The notes: generated by a model not told the origin, from the letters alone. A DNA stretch of 64,000 nucleotides from Maridesulfovibrio bastinii DSM 16055 (GCF_000429985.1 NZ_AUCX01000007.1:62001-126000), one strand, 5' to 3'. Positions 47,031 to 56,180 are shown, counted from the first letter of the stretch. Program-made: numbers and translations.

Positions 47031-47258
47031 GTTTTTCATGGTCTCCTTATCTGTGTCGGTCGCTTAAGCGGGTTGCTAAGCTTTGACCGATATTATAGTT
47101 AATTCCTTCCTTACGATAAAGAATGATGCTAGATTCAGATGTTCAGTCTTCTGTTAATAAGGGTGATTCAGAAAATTATTTTATAATGCCGACTCCGGCA
47201 TGTGTAGATCAATTAATTAAATAAAATTGAGCAGGTTCTGCTTAATTCGGTAAAAAAT

Positions 47259-48644
47259 ATGGGTATCAATTCAGCCGGTACTATCGCAGCCATAGCAACT
47301 CCAGCAGGCGAAGGCGGAGTAGGAATAATACGTATTAGCGGTCCGGATGCACTCGAAATTGGGACATCGCTTTTTATTTCTTCCAATGAAAAATTCGAAA
47401 AATTCAGACCTTACGTTATGCACCACGGAGTCATAACAGATAGCCATGTGTCTGAAATAGATGAAGTCCTTGCTGTCTATATGCCCGGACCGGGATCGTA
47501 TACCGGGGAAGATGTTATTGAAATAAATTGTCACGGAGGACGGTCCATACTGGGGGCAGTGCTGGAAGCTGTTCTTGAAAAAGGCGCACGTCTTGCTGAA
47601 GCCGGTGAATTCACCCTAAGGGCTTTCCTGAATGGCCGTATGGATCTTACTCAGGCAGAAGCTGTTGCAGAAATGATTCATGCCCCTTCACGCGGAGCTG
47701 CACAACTTGCCAAGGTAAAGCTTTCCGGTACACTCGGGCTGCGGATAAAAGAGCTTCGGGAAAGTCTTGAATATCTCAGGGCGCAATTGTGTGTTGCTGT
47801 TGATTTTCCTGAAGACGAGCTTGAATGCCTGCCTCTGGAAGAACTTGAATCAGGGGTTTCCAATGCCTGTGCGGAAATAAAAGAACTCCTTTCAGGAATT
47901 GACAGAACCCGGGCCTGGCGCGAGGGTGGGCTTGTTGTTATCAGCGGTAAAGTCAATGCCGGTAAATCGAGTCTGCTTAATGCTCTTCTGGGTCGCAACA
48001 GGGCAATTGTTACTGATATTCCCGGTACTACCAGAGATTTTATCGAAGAAACCATTAATCTTGACGGCTTACAGGTTCGTATTGTTGATACCGCTGGATT
48101 AAGGGTTACAACTGATGCTGTTGAGCAGGCCGGTCTTGAGATGGGCAGAGAACTGGCAGGACAGGCTGACCTTGTTCTGCTGATGATTGATGGGACCCTC
48201 AGCCTTGCTGAAAACGAGTTGGACCCGGAACTGACATCGGATAGCTCAAGATGTCTTGCTGTTATAAATAAAAGCGATCTTGAGAGGGCTGCTGACGATC
48301 CTGAGAAGGAGCTTGAGCGGCTGGGTTATGAAACTATTTCAATATCAGCCAGAACCGGAAAGAATATCGAACCCTTATCCGGTATCATAAGGGAAAAAAT
48401 ACTTTCAGGAGGCAGAGAGCCTGATCCTGATGAAGTTGTGCCCAATATGCGTCAGGCAGAGACTTTGAAAAGGGCTTTCGATGAGCTTGTTCTACTTATT
48501 GATGACATTCGGCTCACTATACCGTACGACCTGCTTGGTGTGCGGCTTGAAACAGCATGTTCTCTGCTGTCGGAAATAACAGGTGAGATTACACCTGCTC
48601 AGGTTCTTGATTCAATTTTCAGTAAATTTTGTGTTGGAAAATAA
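47259..48644 (+). CDS. mnmE: tRNA modification GTPase MnmE
   Basis: A 461-residue protein that, with MnmG, installs (carboxymethyl)aminomethyl groups at wobble U34. N-terminal tetrahydrofolate-binding domain (TIAAIATPAGEGGVGIIRISG), helical domain, and an inserted G domain with G1 GKVNAGKSSLLNALL near 230, G2/G3 DIPGTTRDF and DTAGLR, G4 NKSD. It ends in the conserved FCVGK containing the C-terminal Cys. Its partner mnmG is not in the window. The small gene at 48646 starts 1 nt after its stop codon. Confidence 0.96.
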   Translation: MGINSAGTIAAIATPAGEGGVGIIRISGPDALEIGTSLFISSNEKFEKFRPYVMHHGVITDSHVSEIDEVLAVYMPGPGSYTGEDVIEINCHGGRSILGAVLEAVLEKGARLAEAGEFTLRAFLNGRMDLTQAEAVAEMIHAPSRGAAQLAKVKLSGTLGLRIKELRESLEYLRAQLCVAVDFPEDELECLPLEELESGVSNACAEIKELLSGIDRTRAWREGGLVVISGKVNAGKSSLLNALLGRNRAIVTDIPGTTRDFIEETINLDGLQVRIVDTAGLRVTTDAVEQAGLEMGRELAGQADLVLLMIDGTLSLAENELDPELTSDSSRCLAVINKSDLERAADDPEKELERLGYETISISARTGKNIEPLSGIIREKILSGGREPDPDEVVPNMRQAETLKRAFDELVLLIDDIRLTIPYDLLGVRLETACSLLSEITGEITPAQVLDSIFSKFCVGK

Positions 48645-48645
48645 A

Positions 48646-48900
48646 ATGGATAATAAAGTAGTAGATCTTAAACATATCACCTGTGGCCTTGTTCCCGCTA
48701 TTGTCGATAACCTTAAAGCTTATTCCGGAGATGTTATTGATTTTAAGATCAGATCCGGCATAAGGCAGACTATAATTAGCGGTTTCGGCACTGGTGGTCA
48801 GTGGAAAATGGAATTCATCACTTCACTTGAGTACGACACATTGCGCCTGACAAGGGTGAAAAATAAAAAGAAGGTAGAGCTGGATATAGTTTCCTACTAG
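48646..48900 (+). CDS. Small conserved-looking protein, 84 aa, downstream of mnmE
   Basis: Not recognised. Read from the ATG at 48646 (TTGGAAAATAAA before it), starting MDNKVVDLKHITCGLVPAI; the longer in-frame ORF from 48583 overlaps mnmE and is unlikely. The protein is small, soluble and mixed alpha/beta. With only 1 nt after the mnmE stop, it is almost certainly co-transcribed with mnmE and may share a function in tRNA modification or simply the promoter. It converges on the gene at 48902. Confidence 0.75.
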   Translation: MDNKVVDLKHITCGLVPAIVDNLKAYSGDVIDFKIRSGIRQTIISGFGTGGQWKMEFITSLEYDTLRLTRVKNKKKVELDIVSY

Positions 48901-48901
48901 C

Positions 48902-49564
48902 TCAGCTGTCAGCTTTTTTTTTCAAGTAGGCTGCCGTATTAGGGCAGATTTCGTGAAAATTATGCTTTGCCATAAGTTTTTTCAGGTCTTCGATATCATC
49001 GATGTCGGATTTTTCAGGCAGTATGACCGGACTCAGTTTCAGCTTCTCCATTTGAGAAACAGTTGATTCCAGAACTGATTCTGTACTCCATTTTATATCT
49101 GAAAAAATTTGATGGTCGAGTTGCGAGGATTTCAGTCCGATTAGATAATATCCTCCATCGTCAGCAGGGCCAAGACAAGGCATTCCTTCACTTAGAGCTT
49201 CAAAGGCCAGTTCTATTGTTTCAGCATCAAGAGTAGGAATATCACTGCCTATCAGAACAGCATCTCTGCATCCTGAGTTGAAAATATCGGCAAAGGCATT
49301 GAACATTTTTTTACCGATATTTTCGCCACGCTGAAAAATAATTTTAAGATCATCGCCAAGCAGTTTTTTATAGCCTTCAATATCAGATGAATATGGATCA
49401 GCACAGACAGTTATAGCTGCCTCACAAACTGAGATTTTAAAAAGAGTATCAGCTATGAAGCAGCTGTATATATCCGCTGCTTCCTTATATCCAAAATCCT
49501 TCCCCAGTCTTGTTTTAACTTTTCCTGCTTTAGGGTATTTTAGAAAAAAAAGTATATTCTGCAC
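48902..49564 (-). CDS. TIGR04282-type nucleotidyl/glycosyltransferase family protein (DUF2064)
   Basis: A 220-residue protein of the DUF2064/TIGR04282 family with a GT-A/nucleotidyltransferase-like fold: FLKYPKAGKVKTRLGKDFGY at the N-terminus, LIGSDIPTLDAETI near 95 and LGPADDGGYYLIGL near 130. The family name refers to arsenosugar biosynthesis in some organisms; the actual product here is not known. It forms a pair with the downstream-coupled TIGR04283-type gene (2 nt apart), as is usual for these two families. Confidence 0.85.
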   Translation of the reverse strand: MQNILFFLKYPKAGKVKTRLGKDFGYKEAADIYSCFIADTLFKISVCEAAITVCADPYSSDIEGYKKLLGDDLKIIFQRGENIGKKMFNAFADIFNSGCRDAVLIGSDIPTLDAETIELAFEALSEGMPCLGPADDGGYYLIGLKSSQLDHQIFSDIKWSTESVLESTVSQMEKLKLSPVILPEKSDIDDIEDLKKLMAKHNFHEICPNTAAYLKKKADS

Positions 49565-49566
49565 AG

Positions 49567-50286
49567 CTAGTTATCCCTGTTGGGCTTGTACATTCCCGCA
49601 AGTCTTGTCGGTGGTGTTCCGACCAGATAGAGCAGCCGCAATAACCAGTTGCGTAAAAAACATTTGATTATACCTGTTTTTCTGTAGCGCCTTGATGATG
49701 TTCTTACACTTTCCCGGCTTATTATTATGAGCAGCCGTTTTTTTCTTATTCTGGAAAAAAATTCTACGTCTTCCATTATTGGAATTTCAGGAAAACCACC
49801 ACTGCTGTGAAAATAATCAGCTTTAACAAACGGGGCCTGATCTCCGTATGGAATTCTTTCAATTCTACTTCTGATGTTACCCACAAACGCTGTCAGGCGA
49901 AGTAGTGGATGCGGGTTGTCAAAAGCCAGATTGAAAGCTCCTGCGGTAAACCAGGGCAGTTTTGAAGACTCTAAAATTATTTCAGGGGCATTAGCTGGCA
50001 GAGTAGTATCAGCATGCAGGAAAAGTAGGATTTTTTTAGTGGCAACAGCTGCCGCGGCATTCATCTGTATGGCTCTGCCGGGTTTGGAGATAATTGATTT
50101 AACCTTGGGGTCCTCAATACATTCTATGGTGGAACCGTCTGCGCTTCCATCAGCGACAATTATTTCACATTGCTCACCGAAAATATCACGCAGGGAAGAA
50201 ATGCAGGTGTTGATATTCTTCTGCTCCCCAAGTACCGGTATAATAACAGATAAGGACAAATGGTTCATGTTTTTCAGGCTAAACAC
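49567..50286 (-). CDS. TIGR04283-type family 2 glycosyltransferase
   Basis: A 239-residue GT-A glycosyltransferase: LSVIIPVLGEQKNINTCI, then EIIVADGSADGS and the nucleotide-sugar motif LFLHADTTLP, followed by GGFPEIPIMEDVEFFSRIRK. It belongs to the family annotated as arsenosugar-type glycosyltransferases and pairs with the 48902 gene. A start at the internal ATG (50268) is also possible. The C-terminus has a hydrophobic segment (FLRNWLLRLLYLVG) that could contact the membrane. The pathway product in this organism is unknown. Confidence 0.85.
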   Translation of the reverse strand: MFSLKNMNHLSLSVIIPVLGEQKNINTCISSLRDIFGEQCEIIVADGSADGSTIECIEDPKVKSIISKPGRAIQMNAAAAVATKKILLFLHADTTLPANAPEIILESSKLPWFTAGAFNLAFDNPHPLLRLTAFVGNIRSRIERIPYGDQAPFVKADYFHSSGGFPEIPIMEDVEFFSRIRKKRLLIIISRESVRTSSRRYRKTGIIKCFLRNWLLRLLYLVGTPPTRLAGMYKPNRDN

Positions 50287-50328
50287 GAAATCCTAAAATA
50301 TAAAGAAAAATAAAAGGTAATAAAGACT

Positions 50329-50775
50329 ATGAAGGGTTTAACAACAGATAGAGAAGATATCGAAAAAGTAATGGCTCAGGGTGATTATCTGACCCTTTCT
50401 GTTTGTGATGAAAAGGGCATTTACAATGTCCCCGTGAATTATGGTTTTCGGGACAACTGTCTTTACATCCACTCCGGAAAATCAGGACGGAAGTATCAGG
50501 CACTGCTGGCAGGTAATGAAATCTGCTTCAGTGTTGTTGCAGACTGTTCGCTCAGAACAGGCGAAAATCCATGCAAATGGGGCTATCTGTTTAAAAGTGT
50601 TGTCGGATTCGGAGAACCACGCCTTATTGAAAATGATGAGGAAAAAATCAGGGCATTTTCAATTATCATGGATCAGTATGGCAATGGCACATGGGAATTT
50701 GAGCCGACGTCACTTAAGGGAACAGCCGTATTTGAAATACCTGTAACCCGTATTTCTGCAAGGATAAAAGAATAG
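50329..50775 (+). CDS. Pyridoxamine 5'-phosphate oxidase-like FMN-binding protein
   Basis: A 148-residue split-barrel flavoprotein of the PPOX/NimA-like group: YLTLSVCDEKGIYNVPVNYG (about 19-38), LYIHSGKSGRKYQAL (about 45-59) and NEICFSVVADCSLR. These proteins bind FMN and reduce nitro compounds or act on unknown substrates. The ATG at 50329 is preceded by AAGGTAATAAAGACT. It is divergent from the TIGR04283 gene and stands alone. Confidence 0.82.
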   Translation: MKGLTTDREDIEKVMAQGDYLTLSVCDEKGIYNVPVNYGFRDNCLYIHSGKSGRKYQALLAGNEICFSVVADCSLRTGENPCKWGYLFKSVVGFGEPRLIENDEEKIRAFSIIMDQYGNGTWEFEPTSLKGTAVFEIPVTRISARIKE

Positions 50776-50801
50776 CTTAGTAACCAGGAGCAGAGCTGTA
50801 T

Positions 50802-51152
50802 TTAACCAACCCAGTCGAGCTGCTGTTCTTCCATCTGAGCCTGACAGCCGACACACAAAGTCGTTGTGGGTTTGGCCTTAAGTCTTGCGATACCTATTTC
50901 GGAACCGCAGTTTTCGCATTCGCCGAATTCATAATGGTCAATACGCTGTAGTGTCGACTCTATCTCAGAGATGAGTTTTGCTTCGCGTTCACGAAGGACA
51001 ATATTCAGCTTCTGTTCTGTAAGCCTTGAGGCATACTCATTATCATCAGCGCAGTTCTCAACAGCCGTGTCTCTTGATTCTGCTGTAGCAATGAGTTCGG
51101 CCAGTCTGTTCTCAAGATACTCTTTAATCATTTTGCGGTTCTGTTTGTTCAT
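50802..51152 (-). CDS. DksA/TraR C4-type zinc finger protein
   Basis: A 116-residue DksA-like protein: an N-terminal coiled coil (residues about 1-75, with ESRDTAVENCADDNEYASRL near the tip), and the four-Cys zinc finger CENCGSEIGIARLKAKPTTTLCVGC at about 79-103. Such proteins enter the RNA polymerase secondary channel and modulate transcription with ppGpp. The tip has acidic residues (ADDNE), partly like the DxxDxA of DksA, but I cannot be sure of full function. No gene partner. Confidence 0.85.
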   Translation of the reverse strand: MNKQNRKMIKEYLENRLAELIATAESRDTAVENCADDNEYASRLTEQKLNIVLREREAKLISEIESTLQRIDHYEFGECENCGSEIGIARLKAKPTTTLCVGCQAQMEEQQLDWVG

Positions 51153-51306
51153 GTTTTATCTCCGCTATGAGGTCTGAGGTTTTCGAACTGTTCAGCCTTA
51201 TACTGCGGAGCTCTGGATAGTTGTTCGCAAACAGGTTACGTGTTCAATACAATCATGAAACAACCATAAAAACGTTATTGGGTGCTATAAACGAGGTCAG
51301 AATTCA

Positions 51307-51948
51307 ATGAGCTGTACAAACTATATGGAATATTGGGATAAAGAGGGATCGCAGAAAAATTTTTCAACTCCCTTTCAGCTGGAAGAGTTCAAATCACATG
51401 TTGCCACGGACAAAAAAGTTCTGGATGTCGGCTGCGGTTACGGGCGGATAATGAAAAAGCTTATTGCTGCCGGCTATGAAAATGTTACCGGTATTGAACC
51501 TTCGCGCTCTTTAAGGGAAAGGGCTTCGAAAGAGTCCGGGGATTGCAAGATTGTTGAATTTGACGGAATGACTATCCCTTTTAACGATTCTTCTTTTGAT
51601 GCTGTGGTGTTGGCTGCTGTTTTAACCAGTATTCCCCGTGATGAGGATCAGGAAAGATTGCTCGCCGAGATAAGCAGGGTTCTGAAGGATGAAGGAATTC
51701 TTTATGTAAACGATTTCCTGCTTAATGAAGACAGCAGAAATCTTGAGCGATATGCAAAATTTCATGAAAAATACGGCAGATACGGTATTTTCGAATTATA
51801 TGATGGCGGCGTGACCAGACATCACAGTCTTGACAGAATCAATGCGCTTTTTAGCGGATTTAAGACTGTTGTGTTTGAAAATATAGTCTACACGACAATG
51901 AATGGTAATAAATCTAACGGATTTTATTACCTTGGAAGACTCGGCTGA
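51307..51948 (+). CDS. Class I SAM-dependent methyltransferase
   Basis: A 213-residue methyltransferase with motif I VLDVGCGYGRIM (about 38-49), motif II-like GIEPSRSLRERA, and IPFNDSSFDAVVLAAVLTSI (about 87-106) typical of UbiE/COQ5-type Methyltransf_11 domains. The substrate cannot be deduced. Its N-terminus EYWDKEGSQKNFSTPF resembles small-molecule methyltransferases. It lies between dksA-like and malQ genes as a single unit. Confidence 0.82.
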   Translation: MSCTNYMEYWDKEGSQKNFSTPFQLEEFKSHVATDKKVLDVGCGYGRIMKKLIAAGYENVTGIEPSRSLRERASKESGDCKIVEFDGMTIPFNDSSFDAVVLAAVLTSIPRDEDQERLLAEISRVLKDEGILYVNDFLLNEDSRNLERYAKFHEKYGRYGIFELYDGGVTRHHSLDRINALFSGFKTVVFENIVYTTMNGNKSNGFYYLGRLG

Positions 51949-52006
51949 AAACAGGCTGACAGCTTGATAGAATAAGGGGCGCGTAAAAAGTTAAATTACG
52001 CAGGTC

Positions 52007-53518
52007 TTAGTTCTTATTGAATGTTCTCCCGAAAAGTTCAGTTAAAGTTTCCATTTTTTCACTGATAACCGGGGTCAAGTCTCCGGAAACCATCTTCCAG
52101 CCCCAGTTGCCGGAAGCCAGTCCGGGGATATTCATTCTGGCAGATTCATCGAGATTCAGCAGATCCTGAATTTGAAAAATACATAAATTTGCCACTGAGG
52201 ACATGCAGAGTCTGATCATCTGCCATGATACCTCTGACTCATCCAGCCAGTTGCGTCCGATATAGGCTAAAAAATTGTTCCGGCTTGTCTCATCGGCATT
52301 AATCCTGATCCATCCTCTGTTTGTATTGTTGTCATGCGTTCCTGTATATACAACAGAGTTCCGGCGGTGATTGTGAAGGGAATCTCCGCAGGTTGCTATA
52401 TCTTCCCCAAATGAAAATTGAAGAATATTCATTCCCGGAAGATTAAAGCGATCGCGCAGATGTATAACATCACCGGTTATATGTCCGAGGTCTTCGGCAA
52501 TAATCGGCAAAGGACCTGTATCGGCACTGAGTTTTTCAAATAACCGGTGTCCCGGAGCCTCAACCCAGTAACCGTCAATTGCGGAAATTGAATCTTTCGG
52601 AATTTCCCAGTAAGCCGCAAACCCACGGAAATGATCAAGTCTTATCCAGTTGTATAAACCGAGATTATGGCGCAGTCTGCTCAGCCACCAGCCGAATCCT
52701 TCCTGCTCGCATCTTTCCCAGTTGTAAACTGGATTACCCCATAACTGGCCTGTTTTACTGAAATAGTCAGGAGGAACTCCCGCAACGCAATAAGGTTTAC
52801 CCTGATCATCAAGTTTGAAAAGATGTCGGTTTGACCAGACATCCGAACTGTCGTGGGTGACATAGATAGGCACATCACCGATAAGTTCAACTCCCAGCGC
52901 AGCCAGATGTTCTCTAAGCAGTCCCCATTGGCGGAAAAATATCCACTGACAGAATTTAACAAAGAGAACTTCCCGTGCCAGACGTTCGCCCCAGTATCTC
53001 AAACCGTCTTCAGAACGGTCACGAACTTCTTCAGGCCAGCTGGTCCATGCCTTGTTGTTAAAGTTCAGCTTAAGAGCTGAGAACATGGCAAAGTCATTAA
53101 CCCAGTATGCATTTTCCCAGATAAAGGTGTTGAAGCTGTTATCAGAGTTCAGTTCGTCAGCAACTTTATCAAAAGCTGTTCGCAGCAGGTCTTCTTTAGC
53201 TTTTTCCGCCTTTTCAAAATTGACACGGTTCGAGTCGGGCAGACTGTACTGCTGTAGTTCTTCTTCCGTCAGCAAACCGAAAGAGATCATCAGCTCAGGA
53301 CTGATAAGCATCGGATTTGCTGCAAAAGCTGAAAACCCGGAATAAGGTGAATTGCCGGCTTCAGATGAAGTCGGGGTAATGGGCAGAACCTGCCAGAAAC
53401 GCTGCCCTGATTTTGCCAGAAAATCAGAGAATTTGTATGCTTCCGGTCCGATATCACCAATCCCGAATCTGGAAGGAAGCGAAGTAAAATGCATCAGTAT
53501 GCCACTTGAGCGTTTCAT
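52007..53518 (-). CDS. malQ: 4-alpha-glucanotransferase (amylomaltase)
   Basis: A 503-residue GH77 enzyme that transfers maltosyl units between alpha-1,4-glucans. Catalytic elements are intact: WIRLDHFRGF (nucleophile Asp, about 290), AEDLG (acid/base Glu, about 338) and THDNNTNRGW (transition-state Asp, about 392). Length is that of bacterial amylomaltases. It lies downstream of the GH13-like gene on the same strand, separated by 160 bp that include a terminator. It indicates glycogen or maltodextrin metabolism, although no glycogen synthase or phosphorylase lies in the window. Confidence 0.95.
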   Translation of the reverse strand: MKRSSGILMHFTSLPSRFGIGDIGPEAYKFSDFLAKSGQRFWQVLPITPTSSEAGNSPYSGFSAFAANPMLISPELMISFGLLTEEELQQYSLPDSNRVNFEKAEKAKEDLLRTAFDKVADELNSDNSFNTFIWENAYWVNDFAMFSALKLNFNNKAWTSWPEEVRDRSEDGLRYWGERLAREVLFVKFCQWIFFRQWGLLREHLAALGVELIGDVPIYVTHDSSDVWSNRHLFKLDDQGKPYCVAGVPPDYFSKTGQLWGNPVYNWERCEQEGFGWWLSRLRHNLGLYNWIRLDHFRGFAAYWEIPKDSISAIDGYWVEAPGHRLFEKLSADTGPLPIIAEDLGHITGDVIHLRDRFNLPGMNILQFSFGEDIATCGDSLHNHRRNSVVYTGTHDNNTNRGWIRINADETSRNNFLAYIGRNWLDESEVSWQMIRLCMSSVANLCIFQIQDLLNLDESARMNIPGLASGNWGWKMVSGDLTPVISEKMETLTELFGRTFNKN

Positions 53519-53605
53519 ATTTTTTCCCCGGCTGAAAATTATTACACAATATAAAGGCCTTTTTTATAGACTGGCAGGCCTTCAAAAAATGAATATATGT
53601 CATAC

Positions 53606-53650
53606 TGAGAAAAAGTGAAAGAGCCTGTCCTGTGAACAGGGCAGGCTCTT
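53606..53650 (-). terminator. Terminator after GH13-like gene
   Basis: AGAGCCTGTCCTGT (53620-53633) pairs with ACAGGGCAGGCTCT (53636-53649) with one wobble; on the minus strand the stem is followed by TTCACTTTTTCTC. Located about 30 nt past the stop codon of the 53679 gene. Confidence 0.7.
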
Positions 53651-53678
53651 GCAAAGCGAGTTTGAAAAAGACAGGTAT

Positions 53679-55520
53679 TTAATCAGCGTTAACCATTTTT
53701 ATTACGGTAAAGGATTTGGCTGGCTGAACTAACTCTTTTTGAGGTGATAAAATTTCAGGCAGCTGAAATTGACCTCCATAGGTTTCAGTTTCACTGCACA
53801 TTAAAGGTACAGCTGTTTTTTCTGGCAAATAGCAGCTCAGATTGCAGGACTGCTCCTGATCTGAAAAATTAAAAATTGCAGCTACAACCTGAACATTCGC
53901 ACCACGGTTTCTGACCATAAGGAAAGTATCCGGTTGAATGTTTATCACCTGTGATCTTGCCGGGGCAGGAATTCTAAGGGCCTGATTAACTTTTCTCAGG
54001 GCGATCAGGTCCCGGTATAGATTAAAAAGGTACCGGCATTGTTCACTTTTTAGATTATCCCAGTTCAATACGGATTTTGCAAATGCATCAGGATGTTCAG
54101 GATCAGGGATGCTGGTTTCAGGGTTGTATATCCCGACTTCATTCTGTCTTGCATTAAGGAGGGTTTCAGAAAGTTTTTTTGAATATGGTGAGCTGAAAAA
54201 GTGAAAGCAGTTTTCAGCACCTAATTCTTCACCCATAAACAGTAGCGGGATAGACGGTGCCAGCAGGGTCGCTCCGGCGCACAGCTTTGCGCCCCTGAAA
54301 CCCAGAGCTTTTACAGTTCTGCTTTTTCCGGGATTTCTTCCGGCAAGCCGGTGATCAAGGCTGTACACAATGAACTTACCTTCCTCCTCACCGGGTTGAC
54401 CGTAAAAATTATGCCGGGCTTTTGAAAATTCACCGTGAAAGCATCTGCCTTTTTGTAATGTTTCGGCAATTCTGGAGCTGCATCCGTATTCCGCGTAGAC
54501 ACCGTTTTGGGATTTTGAAGCCGCGGCAAATACGGCGTTGTGAAAGTCATCCGAGCATAGGGCATTAAATCCGTAGCCACCTTTTTCTCTGGATCTTATA
54601 GATGTTAATCCCCCGCATGAATTTTCTGTAGCCAGAAGATATTTTTTAGAACTTCTATCCTCAATTTCTTTAACATTGGCTGAGAGCTCACTCAAAAAAT
54701 GTATGGGACTGTTGTCTATAATCTTATCTTCACAGGCTATTTTCAGTCCGTCCGCATGATAATCAATAAGCCACGATAAACAGCTTTGCAGATAGAAATC
54801 ACGGATTCCATAGCTGAATTGTCCGTCAAAATTTATATCCGGGCCTTCCTTGCTTATGTGGCAGGAGCTTCCGAAAGGAGCCAGCGAGCAGAACATGTTG
54901 CCCTGCGGAGTTATACTGCTGAGAGAAATTTCAAGAACCACAGCGATATTTTTTTGGTGGCAGATTCTTATGAATTCCTTGAATTCGGATGGCGTTCCGT
55001 AAGAGGGCTGCACAGCAAAAGGAAAAACACTGAGATATCCCCAGTCTCTGTCTCCTGAGAAGCAGGCTGTAGGCATGAGCAGCAGCGTGTTTATGCCCAG
55101 CTCTGCAAGATGATCCAGCTTTTCCGCGGCTGCGCTGAAATTTCCAGCAGAGGTGAATGTTCCTATATGGGCTTCATATATGATCATTTCATCAGGGTTT
55201 ATCCCTGCAAAATTATCTCCGTGCCAGTCGAATTTGTAATGGTTAAGCGTGCGTGAAGGAGCTGTAAGCCCGTCAGGCTGAAAGCGTGAAGCCGGATCAG
55301 GCAGACATGTTTCACCATTGTGAATAAAACAATAGGAGGCATTGTCTGTGCAGTTTTCGATGATTATAGTATGGTACCCAAGATTATCATACTCCATGGG
55401 ATAGTCTTTGGTTCTGTTTTGAGTTAGTCTTAAGACAAGCTCTTCGTTTTCAGGAGCAAAGATTGTGAAGCTGCAATTACCGTCTGAATCAAAACAGGCT
55501 CCCTGCGGTTTTAAAGTCAT
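53679..55520 (-). CDS. GH13 protein resembling malto-oligosyltrehalose trehalohydrolase, catalytic residues lost
   Basis: A 613-residue protein with N-terminal CBM48-like domain, GH13 barrel (about 105-490) and C-terminal beta domain, aligning with TreZ along its length (IIYEAHIGTFTSAGNF; SDDFHNAV; PSIPLLFMGEELGAENCFHFFS). Yet the GH13 motifs are degenerate: region I DVVYNH is replaced by VLEISLSS; the nucleophile motif DGLRLDA reads DGLKIACE (Asp to Ala); and the NHD motif reads SLDHRLAGRN. The Glu of the acid/base motif may persist in LLATENS. It is therefore probably not a glycosidase, perhaps a binding or regulatory protein, or a relict enzyme. It precedes malQ on the same strand. Confidence 0.8.
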   Translation of the reverse strand: MTLKPQGACFDSDGNCSFTIFAPENEELVLRLTQNRTKDYPMEYDNLGYHTIIIENCTDNASYCFIHNGETCLPDPASRFQPDGLTAPSRTLNHYKFDWHGDNFAGINPDEMIIYEAHIGTFTSAGNFSAAAEKLDHLAELGINTLLLMPTACFSGDRDWGYLSVFPFAVQPSYGTPSEFKEFIRICHQKNIAVVLEISLSSITPQGNMFCSLAPFGSSCHISKEGPDINFDGQFSYGIRDFYLQSCLSWLIDYHADGLKIACEDKIIDNSPIHFLSELSANVKEIEDRSSKKYLLATENSCGGLTSIRSREKGGYGFNALCSDDFHNAVFAAASKSQNGVYAEYGCSSRIAETLQKGRCFHGEFSKARHNFYGQPGEEEGKFIVYSLDHRLAGRNPGKSRTVKALGFRGAKLCAGATLLAPSIPLLFMGEELGAENCFHFFSSPYSKKLSETLLNARQNEVGIYNPETSIPDPEHPDAFAKSVLNWDNLKSEQCRYLFNLYRDLIALRKVNQALRIPAPARSQVINIQPDTFLMVRNRGANVQVVAAIFNFSDQEQSCNLSCYLPEKTAVPLMCSETETYGGQFQLPEILSPQKELVQPAKSFTVIKMVNAD

Positions 55521-55625
55521 TTTTTCTCCTGTCAGATCGAGATTTGAAAATTATCTTCTTTGCTGTCTTTTAGTCGGTTCGTCATTTGCAAGTAAGTAGG
55601 TACACCGGAAACAAAGGAGGTTATT

Positions 55626-55979
55626 ATGAGTAACAGTCTGAAGCATGAAATCTGGCGTGAAGATAGCGTTGTATCTGAAGCCATGTTTAGTGAAAACAGT
55701 ATGTTGCATGAATTAGATTTTCAGGATCTCGCCATCTCTACGGTTGCGGTTAAAGCTGTTCTCGATGCTGCAAAAGCAGTAATGGAGAAGTTTATGCCCG
55801 GCAGCCGTCCTGAAAAGTTATCTGCATCTCAAGCCATTGCTCTTTTTGCCGACCGTGTTTTCTGGGAAGAGGATACAGGTAAACTTATACTCTGTTCTGA
55901 TTATGATCATAGGTCATTTTGCCTTCCCATACCAAGTGATCACTGGCACCTTAAATCGAACCTCGGAATAATCCAATAA
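55626..55979 (+). CDS. Hypothetical protein, 117 aa
   Basis: Not recognised. A strong SD (AAAGGAGGTTATT), nearly the same as at 30953, precedes the ATG. The protein is soluble, helical in the first half (AISTVAVKAVLDAAKAVMEKFM) and has a Trp/His-rich C-terminal part (CSDYDHRSFCLPIPSDHWHL). It is divergent from the GH13-like gene and has its own strong terminator at 56005, so it is expressed alone. Confidence 0.65.
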   Translation: MSNSLKHEIWREDSVVSEAMFSENSMLHELDFQDLAISTVAVKAVLDAAKAVMEKFMPGSRPEKLSASQAIALFADRVFWEEDTGKLILCSDYDHRSFCLPIPSDHWHLKSNLGIIQ

Positions 55980-56004
55980 GATTATTTATATCTTATTTCA
56001 ACTA

Positions 56005-56049
56005 AAAATGTAATATGGAGTTTTATTTAACTCCATATTACATTTTTTT
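56005..56049 (+). terminator. Strong rho-independent terminator
   Basis: An 18-bp perfect stem (56005-56022 with 56029-56046; AAAATGTAATATGGAGTT half) with a 6-nt loop and seven T after the last C-A of the arm. Confidence 0.9.
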
Positions 56050-56180
56050 ATAGTTAAAACTATATTGACACACAGGCGTGCTTAAAATGTAAGCAGGTTG
56101 TCACCGCCGGGTAACCCCTTTGAATCTTCCTCAGGCTAAAAGAGCAGAGTAGGGAATATAAGGATTCAAAGGAGATTAAA

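Noticed and set aside
42832-47258. Replication origin near rpmH-rnpA-yidC-mnmE
   Set aside because: These genes often lie near oriC, but no dnaA, parAB or cluster of DnaA boxes is visible here.
48900-48925. Terminator with T-run after the 48646 gene
   Set aside because: Only a 4-bp stem with a tiny loop precedes the T9 tract, which is itself part of the lysine-rich C-terminus of the convergent gene.
48902-50286. Dedicated arsenosugar biosynthesis locus
   Set aside because: The family names come from arsenosugar pathways elsewhere; no arsenite methyltransferase or radical SAM partner is nearby, so only the family assignment is supported.
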